Assembly: GCA_038213435.1 (NCBI GenBank) | Contig: JBBQTI010000009.1 | Span: forward strand, 25,530-89,529 | DNA: 64,000 nucleotides | Source of the DNA: PALSA-610 sp038213435 | GTDB taxonomy: Bacteria > Actinomycetota > Acidimicrobiia > IMCC26256 > PALSA-610 | Direction of reading: 5' to 3' | Notes under the pieces: generated by a model | Told to the model about the DNA's origin: nothing | Databases searched by the model: none | What the model saw: the letters and a program-made list of their open reading frames with translations, nothing else | Part shown: positions 17,847 through 26,232 of the stretch, one piece after another | Layout: the number at the start of each line of letters is the position of its first letter | Position numbering within the stretch: the first letter of the stretch is position 1 | Position numbers and translations under genes: made by a program

Positions 17847-18646
17847 CGCCCGCTCGCACCGAGCGCGCCGTCGCTGAGCCGCTGCGCGAGGTATACGGGA
17901 ATGATCGACAGCACCACGACGACGGTCGCGACCACGTTCACGAGCGGGAGGTTGTTCGGGCGGAACATGTTGTTGAAGATCCACAGCGGCAAGGTCTCGA
18001 AGCCACTCCCGGCCGTGAACGTGGTCACCACGATCTCGTCGAACGAAAGGGCGAACGCCAACAACGCGCCGGCGAGCAGGGCCGATCGCATCAGGGGGAA
18101 CGTGATGAAGCCGAAGGTCTGGAAGACATCGGCACCAAGGTCGGCCGACGCCTCCTCGAGGCTCGGTGAGAGCCGTCGCAATCGTGCCGCGACGTTGTTG
18201 TACACGATCACGATGCAGAAGGTCGCGTGCGCAACGACGAGGGTGAACAGCGAAAGATTTATCCCGGCGCGGTGATAGCCCGAGTTGAGCGCGATGCCGG
18301 TCACGATGCCCGGCAGCGCGATCGGAAGCACCGCGACGAAGCTCACAGCATTGCGTCCGAAGAAGCGGTGGCGCGTCAAGGCGAATGAGGCGAGCGTGCC
18401 GAGCACCAGCGCGATCGCCGATGCGAGCAACGCGGTCTCGAGCGAGCGAAACAGCGCGTCGCGCGGACCCGACGCATGAGATGCGGCCCGCCACCACTGC
18501 AGCGTGAACCCTTGGGGTGGCCAAGCGTACGAACGCGCCTTGTTGATCGAGAGACGGGCGATGTACAGGATCGGGAAGTAGAGGACCAACAGCACCAGTG
18601 TCGTGAATGTGCAGAGCGCGTAGCGTGCGGCGCGCGACATGTACAC
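17843..18646 (-). CDS. potC: ABC transporter permease, PotC-like
   Basis: A 267-residue inner-membrane permease with about six helices. The EAA loop, EEASADLGADVFQTFGFITF, contacts the ATPase. It resembles PotC of spermidine/putrescine importers. Its start is GTG 18646 or ATG 18640, 3 bp after the upstream permease stop, and its stop overlaps the amidohydrolase start. The paralogue in the second cluster is at 52170-52997. The specific cargo cannot be read from the permease. Confidence 0.9.
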   Translation of the reverse strand: MYMSRAARYALCTFTTLVLLVLYFPILYIARLSINKARSYAWPPQGFTLQWWRAASHASGPRDALFRSLETALLASAIALVLGTLASFALTRHRFFGRNAVSFVAVLPIALPGIVTGIALNSGYHRAGINLSLFTLVVAHATFCIVIVYNNVAARLRRLSPSLEEASADLGADVFQTFGFITFPLMRSALLAGALLAFALSFDEIVVTTFTAGSGFETLPLWIFNNMFRPNNLPLVNVVATVVVVLSIIPVYLAQRLSDGALGASGR

Positions 18647-18649
18647 GAG

Positions 18650-19552
18650 TTACAGCTCCTCGAGCGCGCCCGAGGAGCGCGCGGCAGTGAGGTAGGCAAC
18701 CATGATCACGATCGGCAGGGTCGCATAAGCGGCCGCGAAGGGCAGGTTGGCACTGAATTCGCGGTACACGACGTTGCCGATGAATTGGGTCGTGCCGCCG
18801 ACGATTTGCGCCATGTAGAAGTCGCCGAGCGTCAAGGCAAAGGTGAAGATCGATCCCGCCACGATCGACGGCCGGATCTGCGGCAAGACCACCCGCGCGA
18901 ACGTGCGGCCTGCCTTGGCGCCGAGATCGGTCGACGCCTCGAGCAACGAGTTCGGGAGCCGCTCGAGGCCGGCGTAGATCGGGATAATCATGTAGGGCAA
19001 CCACAGGTAGCTGAGCGTGAGCACGGTTCCCGACATCCCGAAGCCGGGCGAGTGGCCGAACACCTCGTGCAGGACGCCGCCGGCAGGGTCGAGCATCGCG
19101 CGCCAGGCGTACCCCTTGACGAGATAGCCGGCCCACAGCGGCATCGTCACCGCGACCACGAGGGCGCGGCGTACCCACGGCGTCGCGACCTTCGCCATGT
19201 AGAACGCGACCGGCAGGGCGATCAGCAGGTCGATCACTGTCACGCTCAGCGCGGCGCCGATCGTGCGGAACGCGACGGTCCGGTACACGTGAATGTCGAG
19301 CACCCGCCGGTAGTTCGTCGTGCTCGGCGACGTGACGAGCCGTTGCACCAAACCCGTCGGATCGTTTTCGTAGTGGTACAGCGACGTGGCGAGCAAGGCA
19401 ATGAGCGAGCCGATGTATGCGACGAGGAGCCAGACGAGCGGGCCGCCGAGCAACAGCGCGAGCCGGAGGCGCGGCCGCTGGTACAGCACGCGGGAGAGCC
19501 GTCGCCGAAGTCCGCCGCGCTCCTTCACCGGGTCGATCGTCGTGGTAGCCAT
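18650..19552 (-). CDS. potB: ABC transporter permease, PotB-like
   Basis: A 300-residue permease with a long basic N-terminus, then six predicted helices and the coupling loop LLEASTDLGAKAGRTF. It is the PotB-type partner of the downstream PotC-like protein; the two would form the heterodimeric channel. The gene lies 27 bp after the binding-protein gene and 3 bp before potC, so all belong to one transcript that begins upstream of the ATPase gene. Confidence 0.9.
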   Translation of the reverse strand: MATTTIDPVKERGGLRRRLSRVLYQRPRLRLALLLGGPLVWLLVAYIGSLIALLATSLYHYENDPTGLVQRLVTSPSTTNYRRVLDIHVYRTVAFRTIGAALSVTVIDLLIALPVAFYMAKVATPWVRRALVVAVTMPLWAGYLVKGYAWRAMLDPAGGVLHEVFGHSPGFGMSGTVLTLSYLWLPYMIIPIYAGLERLPNSLLEASTDLGAKAGRTFARVVLPQIRPSIVAGSIFTFALTLGDFYMAQIVGGTTQFIGNVVYREFSANLPFAAAYATLPIVIMVAYLTAARSSGALEEL

Positions 19553-19579
19553 CGTGTGATGGTCACCGCTCCGGGTGGA

Positions 19580-20776
19580 TCAGCCCTTGATCTCGTCCCA
19601 AGCGGCCGTCCACGCCGCATAGTCCTTGCACGTCACGTCGGTGCGACCGTCGAGACACTTGGCCGTCGGCGTCTCCCAGTAAGAGAGCCGGCCGTAGAAG
19701 GCGGCATCACCCGCGTGGTAGGTGTCGCAGTGTTTCTTGTCGACGGTCAGCGCGCATGCCTTCAGGTTGGCCGGCGCCTCACCGAAGTACTCGGCGACCT
19801 GCGCCTGGATGTCGGGTTTCGTGATCCAGTTGATCCACATGTACGCGCAGTTGGGGTGCTTGGCCTTCGCATCGATCATCCAGCTGTCGGACCACGAGGT
19901 CGAACCTTCCTTGGGGATGATCGCGGCGACGGGGGGAGCCGTCTTGTCGGCCTGAACGCCGTTCGTCGTGATCTGCCAAGTGGTTCCGAGCACGAGGCTG
20001 CCCTTGATGAAAGCTTCCTGTTCCTTCAGGTAGTCGCTCCAGTACTCACCGATGAGCGGTCGCTGCACCTTCATCAAATCGACGGTTGCCTGGAACTGCG
20101 TGTCGTCGAGCGCATACGGATCCTTGATCCCGAGGTCGGGCCTCGTCTTCATCAGGTAGAGCGCGCCGTCGGCGATGTAGATCGGCGAGTCGTAGCCGGT
20201 GATCTTGCCCTTGTAGGGCGAGTTGGCATCGAACACCGCGCCCCACGAATCAGGAGCCGGCGTGACGACGTTCTTGTTGTACATCAACAGGTTGGCGCCC
20301 CAACCGTGCGGCACCCCGTAGACGACGCCGTTCAGCGAGTTCCACGGCTTGACCTTCAGGAGCGGATCGAGGTCGTTCCAGTTCGTCAGCAACGAGGTAT
20401 TGATCACCGCGGCGTCCCGGTCGGCGACCATGCGCAACGTCGCGTCGCCCGAGCTCGAGACGACGTCGTACTGGCCCGTCTTGAAGAGGTTGAACGCCTC
20501 GTCGGACGTGCCGAAGTACTTCACGGTCGCCTTGCAGCCCGTCGCCGCGACGAAGGGCTTCACCCAGTCGGTCTTCGGGTCGTTCGAGCCGTTCTCGGCG
20601 TATCCCGGCCACGCCAAGATCGAGACGGCACGCTCTCCGGCGCCGATCGCCTGTTGGCCGGTCGGTGTCGTCGTGGTGGGCCCGCCACCTGTGGTGCTCT
20701 TGCTACTGCTGCCGCACGCGGCACCAACGAGCACGAACGCGGCCGTGACGCAGGCGAGCCGGTTTGCCTGTCTCAT
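19580..20776 (-). CDS. potD: Polyamine-type substrate-binding lipoprotein
   Basis: A 398-residue lipoprotein with a signal peptide ending in V-G-A-A-C near residue 21 and a Ser/Thr/Gly linker. The mature part resembles PotD/PotF-type (family 1) binding proteins: ILAWPGYAE near the start, then GTSDEAFNL, YDVVSSSGDA and GVPHGWGANLLMYN. The C-terminus has Cys residues absent from the second cluster's binding protein. The ATG overlaps the ATPase stop by ATGA. Divergence from the paralogue at 50111-51277 suggests a different ligand. Confidence 0.88.
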   Translation of the reverse strand: MRQANRLACVTAAFVLVGAACGSSSKSTTGGGPTTTTPTGQQAIGAGERAVSILAWPGYAENGSNDPKTDWVKPFVAATGCKATVKYFGTSDEAFNLFKTGQYDVVSSSGDATLRMVADRDAAVINTSLLTNWNDLDPLLKVKPWNSLNGVVYGVPHGWGANLLMYNKNVVTPAPDSWGAVFDANSPYKGKITGYDSPIYIADGALYLMKTRPDLGIKDPYALDDTQFQATVDLMKVQRPLIGEYWSDYLKEQEAFIKGSLVLGTTWQITTNGVQADKTAPPVAAIIPKEGSTSWSDSWMIDAKAKHPNCAYMWINWITKPDIQAQVAEYFGEAPANLKACALTVDKKHCDTYHAGDAAFYGRLSYWETPTAKCLDGRTDVTCKDYAAWTAAWDEIKG

Positions 20777-21879
20777 GAATCTCCCCTTGTCTTCGCCGAA
20801 CTGCCATCTGCTACGGCGCGCACGTACTCCGGGCGCCACGAAAAGGTGCATCGTCGACCGGGCGCGAGATCGGCACCGATGCCGGTGGCGGTTGGTACGT
20901 CGGCCACAAGCCGCGCGCCTTCGTCGGTTTCGGCGCGCACGCGTACGAACGCGCCGAGATACTGGACGGCGCGCACGGTTGCACGCGTGTGCATCTCGTC
21001 GGAACGCGGTTCCGCGCCCGCCGGGAGGATGCGGATGTGCTCGGGCCGGATCGTTGAGGTCTCGTCGCGACCGACGAGTGGCCGCGCCACTTCGGGCGGC
21101 AGGACGTTCGAGGTGCCGACGAAGCCCGCAACGAACTGCGTGATCGGACGTTCGTAGATCTCCGTGGGTGTTCCGACCTGCTCGATGTGCCCCTCGGCGA
21201 ACACGGCGATCCGGTCGCTCATGGTCAGCGCTTCCTGCTGGTCGTGGGTGACGAAGATGAACGTGATGCCGACCTGTTGCTGGATGGCCTTCAGCTCGAC
21301 CTGCATCTCCTCGCGTAGTTTGAGGTCGAGCGCACCGAGCGGTTCGTCGAGCAGGAGCACGGCCGGTCGGTTCACGAGCGCGCGCGCGAGCGCGACCCGC
21401 TGGCGCTGGCCGCCGGAGAGCTGATGTGGCTGGCGCGATCCGAACGCGTCGAGCCGAACCGTCGCGAGCGCCTCGTCGACCCGCCGGTTGCGCTCCACCT
21501 TCGGCACCCGGCGAACGCGCAGACCGTACGCGATGTTCTGCGCGACGCTCATGTGCGGAAACAGCGCATAGTCCTGGAAGACGGTGTTGACGTCCCGGTC
21601 GAAGGGAGGGAGCCGGGTGACGTCGCGGCCCTTCAACAGGATGGTTCCGACGCTCGGTAGCTCGAAGCCGGCGATCATCCGGAGCATCGTCGTCTTTCCG
21701 GAACCCGAAGGCCCGAGCATCGAGAAGAACTCGCCTTCCGCGATGTCGAGGTCGACGTTCAGCACTGCGGTCACGTCTCCGAAGTGCTTGGTCACTCCCC
21801 GCAACGACACCGCGTGGCCGGAGGGCATCGGGCTCGGCGCAGCGGCCGACGCATCGTCGACGAGCGCTCGCTCGGGCAA
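20773..21879 (-). CDS. potA: ABC transporter ATPase, PotA-like
   Basis: A 368-residue ATPase: Walker A GPSGSGKTT, Q-loop VFQDYALFPH, signature LSGGQRQRVALARAL, Walker B LLLDEPLGALD and a H-loop in FVTHDQQEA. A C-terminal TOBE-type regulatory domain follows from about residue 250. I favour the TTG at 21879 because GGGAGG lies five bases upstream; an ATG at 21828 is the alternative. It is the first gene of the minus-strand operon. A tandem/palindromic element lies about 80 bp upstream. Confidence 0.9.
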   Translation of the reverse strand: MPERALVDDASAAAPSPMPSGHAVSLRGVTKHFGDVTAVLNVDLDIAEGEFFSMLGPSGSGKTTMLRMIAGFELPSVGTILLKGRDVTRLPPFDRDVNTVFQDYALFPHMSVAQNIAYGLRVRRVPKVERNRRVDEALATVRLDAFGSRQPHQLSGGQRQRVALARALVNRPAVLLLDEPLGALDLKLREEMQVELKAIQQQVGITFIFVTHDQQEALTMSDRIAVFAEGHIEQVGTPTEIYERPITQFVAGFVGTSNVLPPEVARPLVGRDETSTIRPEHIRILPAGAEPRSDEMHTRATVRAVQYLGAFVRVRAETDEGARLVADVPTATGIGADLAPGRRCTFSWRPEYVRAVADGSSAKTRGDS

Positions 21880-21959
21880 CCTTCGCCTCCCGTTGTCTCG
21901 TGGCGGCCAACCCTAGCGAGAACTCGGGGTCCGGCCCGCGATGTCCGCGTGCAATTCTC

Positions 21960-21990
21960 GGCTACGAAATTCGGGCTACGAAATTCGTAG
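21960..21990. promoter_or_regulatory. 14-bp direct repeat and palindrome upstream of the potA operon
   Basis: GGCTACGAAATTCG occurs twice in tandem (21960-21973 and 21974-21987). The second copy completes a palindrome, CTACGAA-A-TTCGTAG, at 21976-21990, directly after the molybdenum-hydroxylase stop. The element lies 81-111 bp upstream of the potA start. Its 1-nt centre makes an RNA terminator unlikely, so an operator is more plausible. Confidence 0.5.
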
Positions 21991-24345
21991 TTAGATGTCG
22001 ACGGCTTCGGCATCGGCGCGAGCCTTCGGAGCGCTCAGGTTGTCGAAGATGCCCGGCGGATCGCGCCATGGTGACGCCGTGCGCCCGGCCTCCGCGTCGC
22101 GCACCGCGGCCCAGACGCGCTCCGCGGTGCACGGAATGTCGATGTGACGCACGCCCAGATGGCTGAGGGCGTCAACGACCGCGCTCTGCACCGCGGGCGT
22201 CGACCCGATGGTTCCCGACTCTCCGATCCCCTTGGCGCCGAGGGCGTTGCGGGGCGACGGTGTCTCGGTGTTCGAGGCCTCGAACGACGGCAGCTCGGCC
22301 GCGCTCGGCATCGCGTAGTCGGTGAGCGTCGACGTGAGCGGATTGCCGTCGTCGTCGTACACGTACTGCTCCCACAGCGCCTGCGCCATCCCTTGCGCGA
22401 TGCCACCGTGCTGCTGACCGGTCACGATGAGCGGGTTGAGAATGCGCCCGCAGTCGTCGACCGCGACGTGCCGGATCGGCGTGACGCGGCCGGTGTCGAG
22501 ATCGACCTCCACGACGGCGACGTGCGCACCGAAGGGGAACGTCGCACCCTCTTGCTCGAAGTTGGATACCGCCTGGATCGGTTGGCGCTGCGCGAGCTGT
22601 GCCCACGTGAGCGCGCTCGCGGGGACTCCGGCCACGCCCACGCCGCCGTCCATCACGACGACGTCGTCGGGATTGGCCTCGAGCATCGTCGCCGCGACCT
22701 CACGGGCCTGCGCGATCACCCCGTCGGTCGCGTTCAGCACGGCGGAGCCGCCGAGCTGCAACGAGCGCGAGCCGCCGGTGCCTCCGCCGGTCGGAACTTC
22801 TGCCGTGTCCGACTGCACGAAACGGACGTTCTCGAGCGGGATCTGCATCCGGTCGGCCACGATCATTGCGAACGAGGTGGCGTGCCCCTGGCCGTGGGCG
22901 GAGGTACCGACGCGGATCGTCGCCGTGCCGTCGGCGTTCACCGTCACGGATCCGTACTCCGCGCCCCCGCCGCCCGCGGTGATCTCCACGTACGCGCTCA
23001 CGCCGATCCCGAGGACGACCCGGTCGCCGCGCGCTCTTCGCTCGGCTTGCTCACGCCGCAGCTCGTCGTAGCCCGCGACGCGCAACGCTTCGGTGAGCGC
23101 GGCGTCATAGTCGCCGCTGTCGTACTCGGTGCGCATGACCGTTGTATAGGGAAACTCATCGGGCCGGAGGAAGTTACGGCGGCGGATCTCGGCGGGATCG
23201 ATGCCGAGCTCGGCCGCGGCGATGTCGATGATGCGTTCGAGCATCGCGGCGGCCTCGGGTCGGCCCGCGCCCCGAAACGCGCCCATCGGCGTGGTGTTCG
23301 TCAGCGCGACCGCGCACTCGTAGGAGATCCTGGGGATGCGATACACGCCCTGGGCCATCATGCGGGTCGGTCCCATCGCGAGCGCACCGCCGAAGCCCGC
23401 GTACGCGCCCGAGTCGGCGACGATCTGGCATCGCATGCCCACGATCGTGCCGTCGCGCTTGCATCCGAGCTGCACGTACTGCACTTGCCCGCGACCGTGC
23501 GGCATCGAGATGAGGTTCTCGGAACGGGTCTCGACCCACTTCACCGGCCGCTGTAGGCGCAGGGCCACCGCGACCGCGACGCAGTGCTCCGCGGCGAGGC
23601 CGGGCTTGCCGCCGAACGCGCCGCCGACGTGCGGCGCCACGACGCGCAGCTTCGTCGGGTCGAGATCGAACATGGGCGCGACGCGATCGGCGAAGCCGTG
23701 CGGCATCTGGGTGGAGACATAGACGGTGAGAGCGTGGGCGGCGCCGTCGCGGCCCGGGATCACCGCGATCGCGCTCCCCTCCATCGGCACGACCGCGATG
23801 CGCTGGTTCTCGATACGGGCCTTGACGACCACGTCGGCGCCCTCGAGCACGTCGCCCCGATCGCGTGAGCCGACCGCGGCCGCAAGGTTGGAGCCGAGCT
23901 CCTCGAATTGCATTGGTGCATCGGGCGCGAGGGCGGCCTCGGGGTCGGCGACGGCGGGCAGCGCGTCGTACTCGACGATCACGGCTTCGGCCGCGTCGGC
24001 CGCCGCGGCGCCGGTCTCGGCCACCACGACCGCTACCGCGTCGCCGACGAACCGCACCTTCGTCTCGGCGAGCGGCGGGCGAACGCATTGCGCGTTCAGC
24101 TGCATCAACCCCTCGTACGGCGGCAATCCGAGATCGCCGGCGGTGAAGACCGCGACGACGCCGGGCATCGCGCGAGCGTCGTCGGCGTCGATCGACACCA
24201 GTCGCGCGTGGGCGTACGAGGAACGCACGAAGTGAAGGTGCATCGCGCCGGCGATCGGGAGGTCGTCGACGAACTGCGCACGACCCAACAGCAGATCGGG
24301 ATCTTCGACGCGCCGGACAGACGTTCCGAGAATCGATCCGGGCAT
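21991..24345 (-). CDS. Xanthine dehydrogenase family molybdopterin-binding subunit
   Basis: A 784-residue protein of full length for the large subunit of molybdenum hydroxylases. It has the N-terminal ald_Xan_dh domain (SVRRVEDPDLLLG) and the cofactor-binding domain with GGAFGGK, GAFRGAGRPEA, AHGQGH and the late KGIGESG motif. The loop GAFRGAGR differs from the CSFR loop of true form I CO dehydrogenase and is closer to form II-type enzymes, so CO oxidation should not be assumed. The small iron-sulfur and FAD subunit genes are not adjacent. It would need partners encoded elsewhere. Confidence 0.9.
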   Translation of the reverse strand: MPGSILGTSVRRVEDPDLLLGRAQFVDDLPIAGAMHLHFVRSSYAHARLVSIDADDARAMPGVVAVFTAGDLGLPPYEGLMQLNAQCVRPPLAETKVRFVGDAVAVVVAETGAAAADAAEAVIVEYDALPAVADPEAALAPDAPMQFEELGSNLAAAVGSRDRGDVLEGADVVVKARIENQRIAVVPMEGSAIAVIPGRDGAAHALTVYVSTQMPHGFADRVAPMFDLDPTKLRVVAPHVGGAFGGKPGLAAEHCVAVAVALRLQRPVKWVETRSENLISMPHGRGQVQYVQLGCKRDGTIVGMRCQIVADSGAYAGFGGALAMGPTRMMAQGVYRIPRISYECAVALTNTTPMGAFRGAGRPEAAAMLERIIDIAAAELGIDPAEIRRRNFLRPDEFPYTTVMRTEYDSGDYDAALTEALRVAGYDELRREQAERRARGDRVVLGIGVSAYVEITAGGGGAEYGSVTVNADGTATIRVGTSAHGQGHATSFAMIVADRMQIPLENVRFVQSDTAEVPTGGGTGGSRSLQLGGSAVLNATDGVIAQAREVAATMLEANPDDVVVMDGGVGVAGVPASALTWAQLAQRQPIQAVSNFEQEGATFPFGAHVAVVEVDLDTGRVTPIRHVAVDDCGRILNPLIVTGQQHGGIAQGMAQALWEQYVYDDDGNPLTSTLTDYAMPSAAELPSFEASNTETPSPRNALGAKGIGESGTIGSTPAVQSAVVDALSHLGVRHIDIPCTAERVWAAVRDAEAGRTASPWRDPPGIFDNLSAPKARADAEAVDI

Positions 24346-24403
24346 GGCCCGACCCTATCGAGGACGCGGGCCGCCCGGGTCGGCCGGGCGCATCGAGGTT
24401 CGA

Positions 24404-25783
24404 TCAGCTCTCGGTCGCGATCCAGTAACCGGACCCGTCGGGCCGAGCGGCGACGTCGGTGGCGTCGTCCGCGCCGATTCGGCTGATCGCACCGCCCATG
24501 TAGCGCGCGTCGCCGAAGGCCGAGATCCCGCCGTCGGCGGCCACGAACCAGTAGCCCGCGCCGCTCGGGGTCGCGGCCATGCCCACGATCGGCCGGTTGA
24601 GCGTGATGTCGACAATGGAGCCCGCGAAACGCGCGTCGCCGAAACAGAACACGCCACCATCCGACGCGACCAACCAATACCCGCGGCCCGTGACCGTCGC
24701 GGCCATCCCCACGATCGGCCGGTTCAGGCGCTCGCCGCCCATCGAACCGTGGAAACGCGCGTCACCGAAACAGAACACGCCACCATCCGACTCGACCAAC
24801 CAATACCCGCGGCCCGTGGCCGTCGCGGCCATCCCCACGATCGGGCGGTTCAGGCGTTCGCCGCCCGTCGAACCCTCGAACCGCGCGTCACCGAAACAGA
24901 ACACGCCACCATCCGACGCGACCAACCAGTAGCCGGCGCCCGTCGCAGTTCGCGCCATGTCGACGATCGGGAGATTCAGGCGTTGGCCGCCCATCGAGCC
25001 GTGGAAGCGCGCGTCACCGAAGCCGAACACACCCCCGTCGGCGGCAACGAGCCAATAGCCGTTCCCGGTGCGCGTGGCCTCCATACCGACGACGGGACGC
25101 TGCAGCGCTCCTTCCGGCTCTCCGTGGTCGGCCGCGGCCCCGAACGCTAGCACCGACGAGCTGAACACGTGAAGGCAAGGTGCGTCGTGGAGCGCGGTCG
25201 CGTTCGCGGTCGCGCTCGTCGTCGTACACGTCTCGTCGAAGTACCACGGCGGGATACAAGAGACGACTCGGCACACGATCGGCCCGACACACGCGAGATT
25301 CTGACTGCACTGCCCGTATCGGAATTCGTTGCAGCACGTGAACCGTTCGTCGCACGTCCCCGACGCGCAGTGGCAGTTACATGTCGCGCAACCCGGAGCG
25401 CACGTGCCGCCGGCGTCGCACCCGCACGTGCCGCACGACGCGTTGCAGTCGATGTAGTAGCGCGGACCCGAATTACAGAACGACGAGTTGTCTGCCTTCC
25501 ACCACCCCGCGGGAACGGAGCCGGGTGGGCACGTGTTCTTCCCACCGTTGACCGTGCAGCAGAACGCGGTCCATCCCGACGAGCAGGACGCGTCGGGTCC
25601 GCACAGTGACGCATACGCGGAACCGGGCCGCAGGAGATACCGCAACGGATTGACCGCCAGCGCGGATCCGAAGACGGCCGTCCGGACGAGGAAGCTACGG
25701 CGTGTGACCCCCCGACCGATGCGCCTCGTCAGACCCGCGAGGGCGCGGTCGCCGAGGCGCCTCCGCGGTTCGGTCATCGTCAC
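24404..25783 (-). CDS. Tat-exported, Cys-rich methylamine-dehydrogenase-light-chain-like protein fused to propeller-type repeats
   Basis: A 459-residue protein. A twin-arginine signal (TRRSFLV, residues 27-33) leads to a probable cleavage after S-A-Y-A (58). Residues 61-186 contain 23 cysteines and resemble the methylamine dehydrogenase light chain (MauA): CPPG at 85-88, W94/W95, and C-G-x-C-x-C near 117-122. In my alignment by eye, the region matching the second cofactor tryptophan of MauA has no Trp (T149-C150-C151). From residue 229 there are five 42-residue repeats plus a half repeat that ends the protein. The GTG at 25783 is favoured by GGACG seven bases upstream and a GTGA overlap; an ATG lies at 25777. 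Last gene of a six-gene operon with MauE- and MauD-like proteins. Catalysis is unproven. Confidence 0.75.
   Translation of the reverse strand: MTMTEPRRRLGDRALAGLTRRIGRGVTRRSFLVRTAVFGSALAVNPLRYLLRPGSAYASLCGPDASCSSGWTAFCCTVNGGKNTCPPGSVPAGWWKADNSSFCNSGPRYYIDCNASCGTCGCDAGGTCAPGCATCNCHCASGTCDERFTCCNEFRYGQCSQNLACVGPIVCRVVSCIPPWYFDETCTTTSATANATALHDAPCLHVFSSSVLAFGAAADHGEPEGALQRPVVGMEATRTGNGYWLVAADGGVFGFGDARFHGSMGGQRLNLPIVDMARTATGAGYWLVASDGGVFCFGDARFEGSTGGERLNRPIVGMAATATGRGYWLVESDGGVFCFGDARFHGSMGGERLNRPIVGMAATVTGRGYWLVASDGGVFCFGDARFAGSIVDITLNRPIVGMAATPSGAGYWFVAADGGISAFGDARYMGGAISRIGADDATDVAARPDGSGYWIATES
24407..25108 (-). repeat. 126-bp coding repeats (42 residues each)
   Basis: Copies of a unit built around GYWLVASDGGVFCFGDARF occur with GYW codons at 25060, 24934, 24808, 24682, 24556 and 24430, exactly 126 bp apart. 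The last copy is only a half unit. Units 2-4 are nearly identical in DNA, which implies recent duplication or conversion. A 42-residue period suits a beta-propeller blade. Confidence 0.93.
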
Positions 25784-26232
25784 GATTGAACGTCCAAGCC
25801 GGCGAGCACCGCGTTGACATCGACGACGATGCGCGGCAGGTACGCGCGACTCCCCGCGACGACGTACAAACAGAACGGCCGTCCGCCGGCGGTGAAGAAA
25901 TGTTGGCAGCCGAGCTGGCCGGGCAGCGGTCGCTGCAGGCGCTTGGAGCCGAACATGCCTGCGGTTACCCGCGGCACGCCCTTCGACGCGAACAACGGCG
26001 CGTCGCGCGATTCCGGTCCGTACTCGAACAGCACGACGAACACGTCGGTCGACCGCATTGCCGGCGTCACACCACCACCGAAGTCGTCGCGCTGTTCCGG
26101 CAGGGCGAAGTTCGCGAGGTGCACGACCGCACGGGTTCGCTCCGCCGCGAGGGTCACCCCCCGGCGTTGTATCCGCCCCTCCCAGCCCGGCGGCACCCCG
26201 AGCGCGAGTCCGTGGGCCGCGAGGCGCTTCAT
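25780..26232 (-). CDS. Uncharacterised 150-residue protein of the Mau-like operon
   Basis: I do not recognise this family. The protein is 150 residues, without signal peptide or clear membrane helix. The N-terminal part reads GLALGVPPGWEGRI, a pattern seen in small beta-rich proteins, followed by short strands and one Cys in each of LGCQHFF and RPFCLYV. The ATG overlaps the stop of the upstream membrane-protein gene (ATGA), and its own stop overlaps the start of the exported fusion protein (GTGA). Such strict coupling suggests equimolar synthesis and a role in making or receiving the exported protein, probably on the cytoplasmic side. Confidence 0.75.
   Translation of the reverse strand: MKRLAAHGLALGVPPGWEGRIQRRGVTLAAERTRAVVHLANFALPEQRDDFGGGVTPAMRSTDVFVVLFEYGPESRDAPLFASKGVPRVTAGMFGSKRLQRPLPGQLGCQHFFTAGGRPFCLYVVAGSRAYLPRIVVDVNAVLAGLDVQS

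Noticed and set aside
16458..19178. A 906-residue minus-strand frame
   Set aside because: Only the part from 17846 downstream is an amidohydrolase; the rest is a wrong-frame reading of the permease genes, which have their own starts and ATGA overlaps.
18476..21157. An 893-residue plus-strand frame across the first pot operon
   Set aside because: It runs antisense to several well-supported transporter genes and its translation is Arg/Gly/Val-rich without motifs.
21991..24345. Carbon monoxide dehydrogenase large subunit
   Set aside because: The active-site loop is GAFRGAGR and not the form I CSFR type, and the CoxM/CoxS partners are absent, so only the wider family is claimed.
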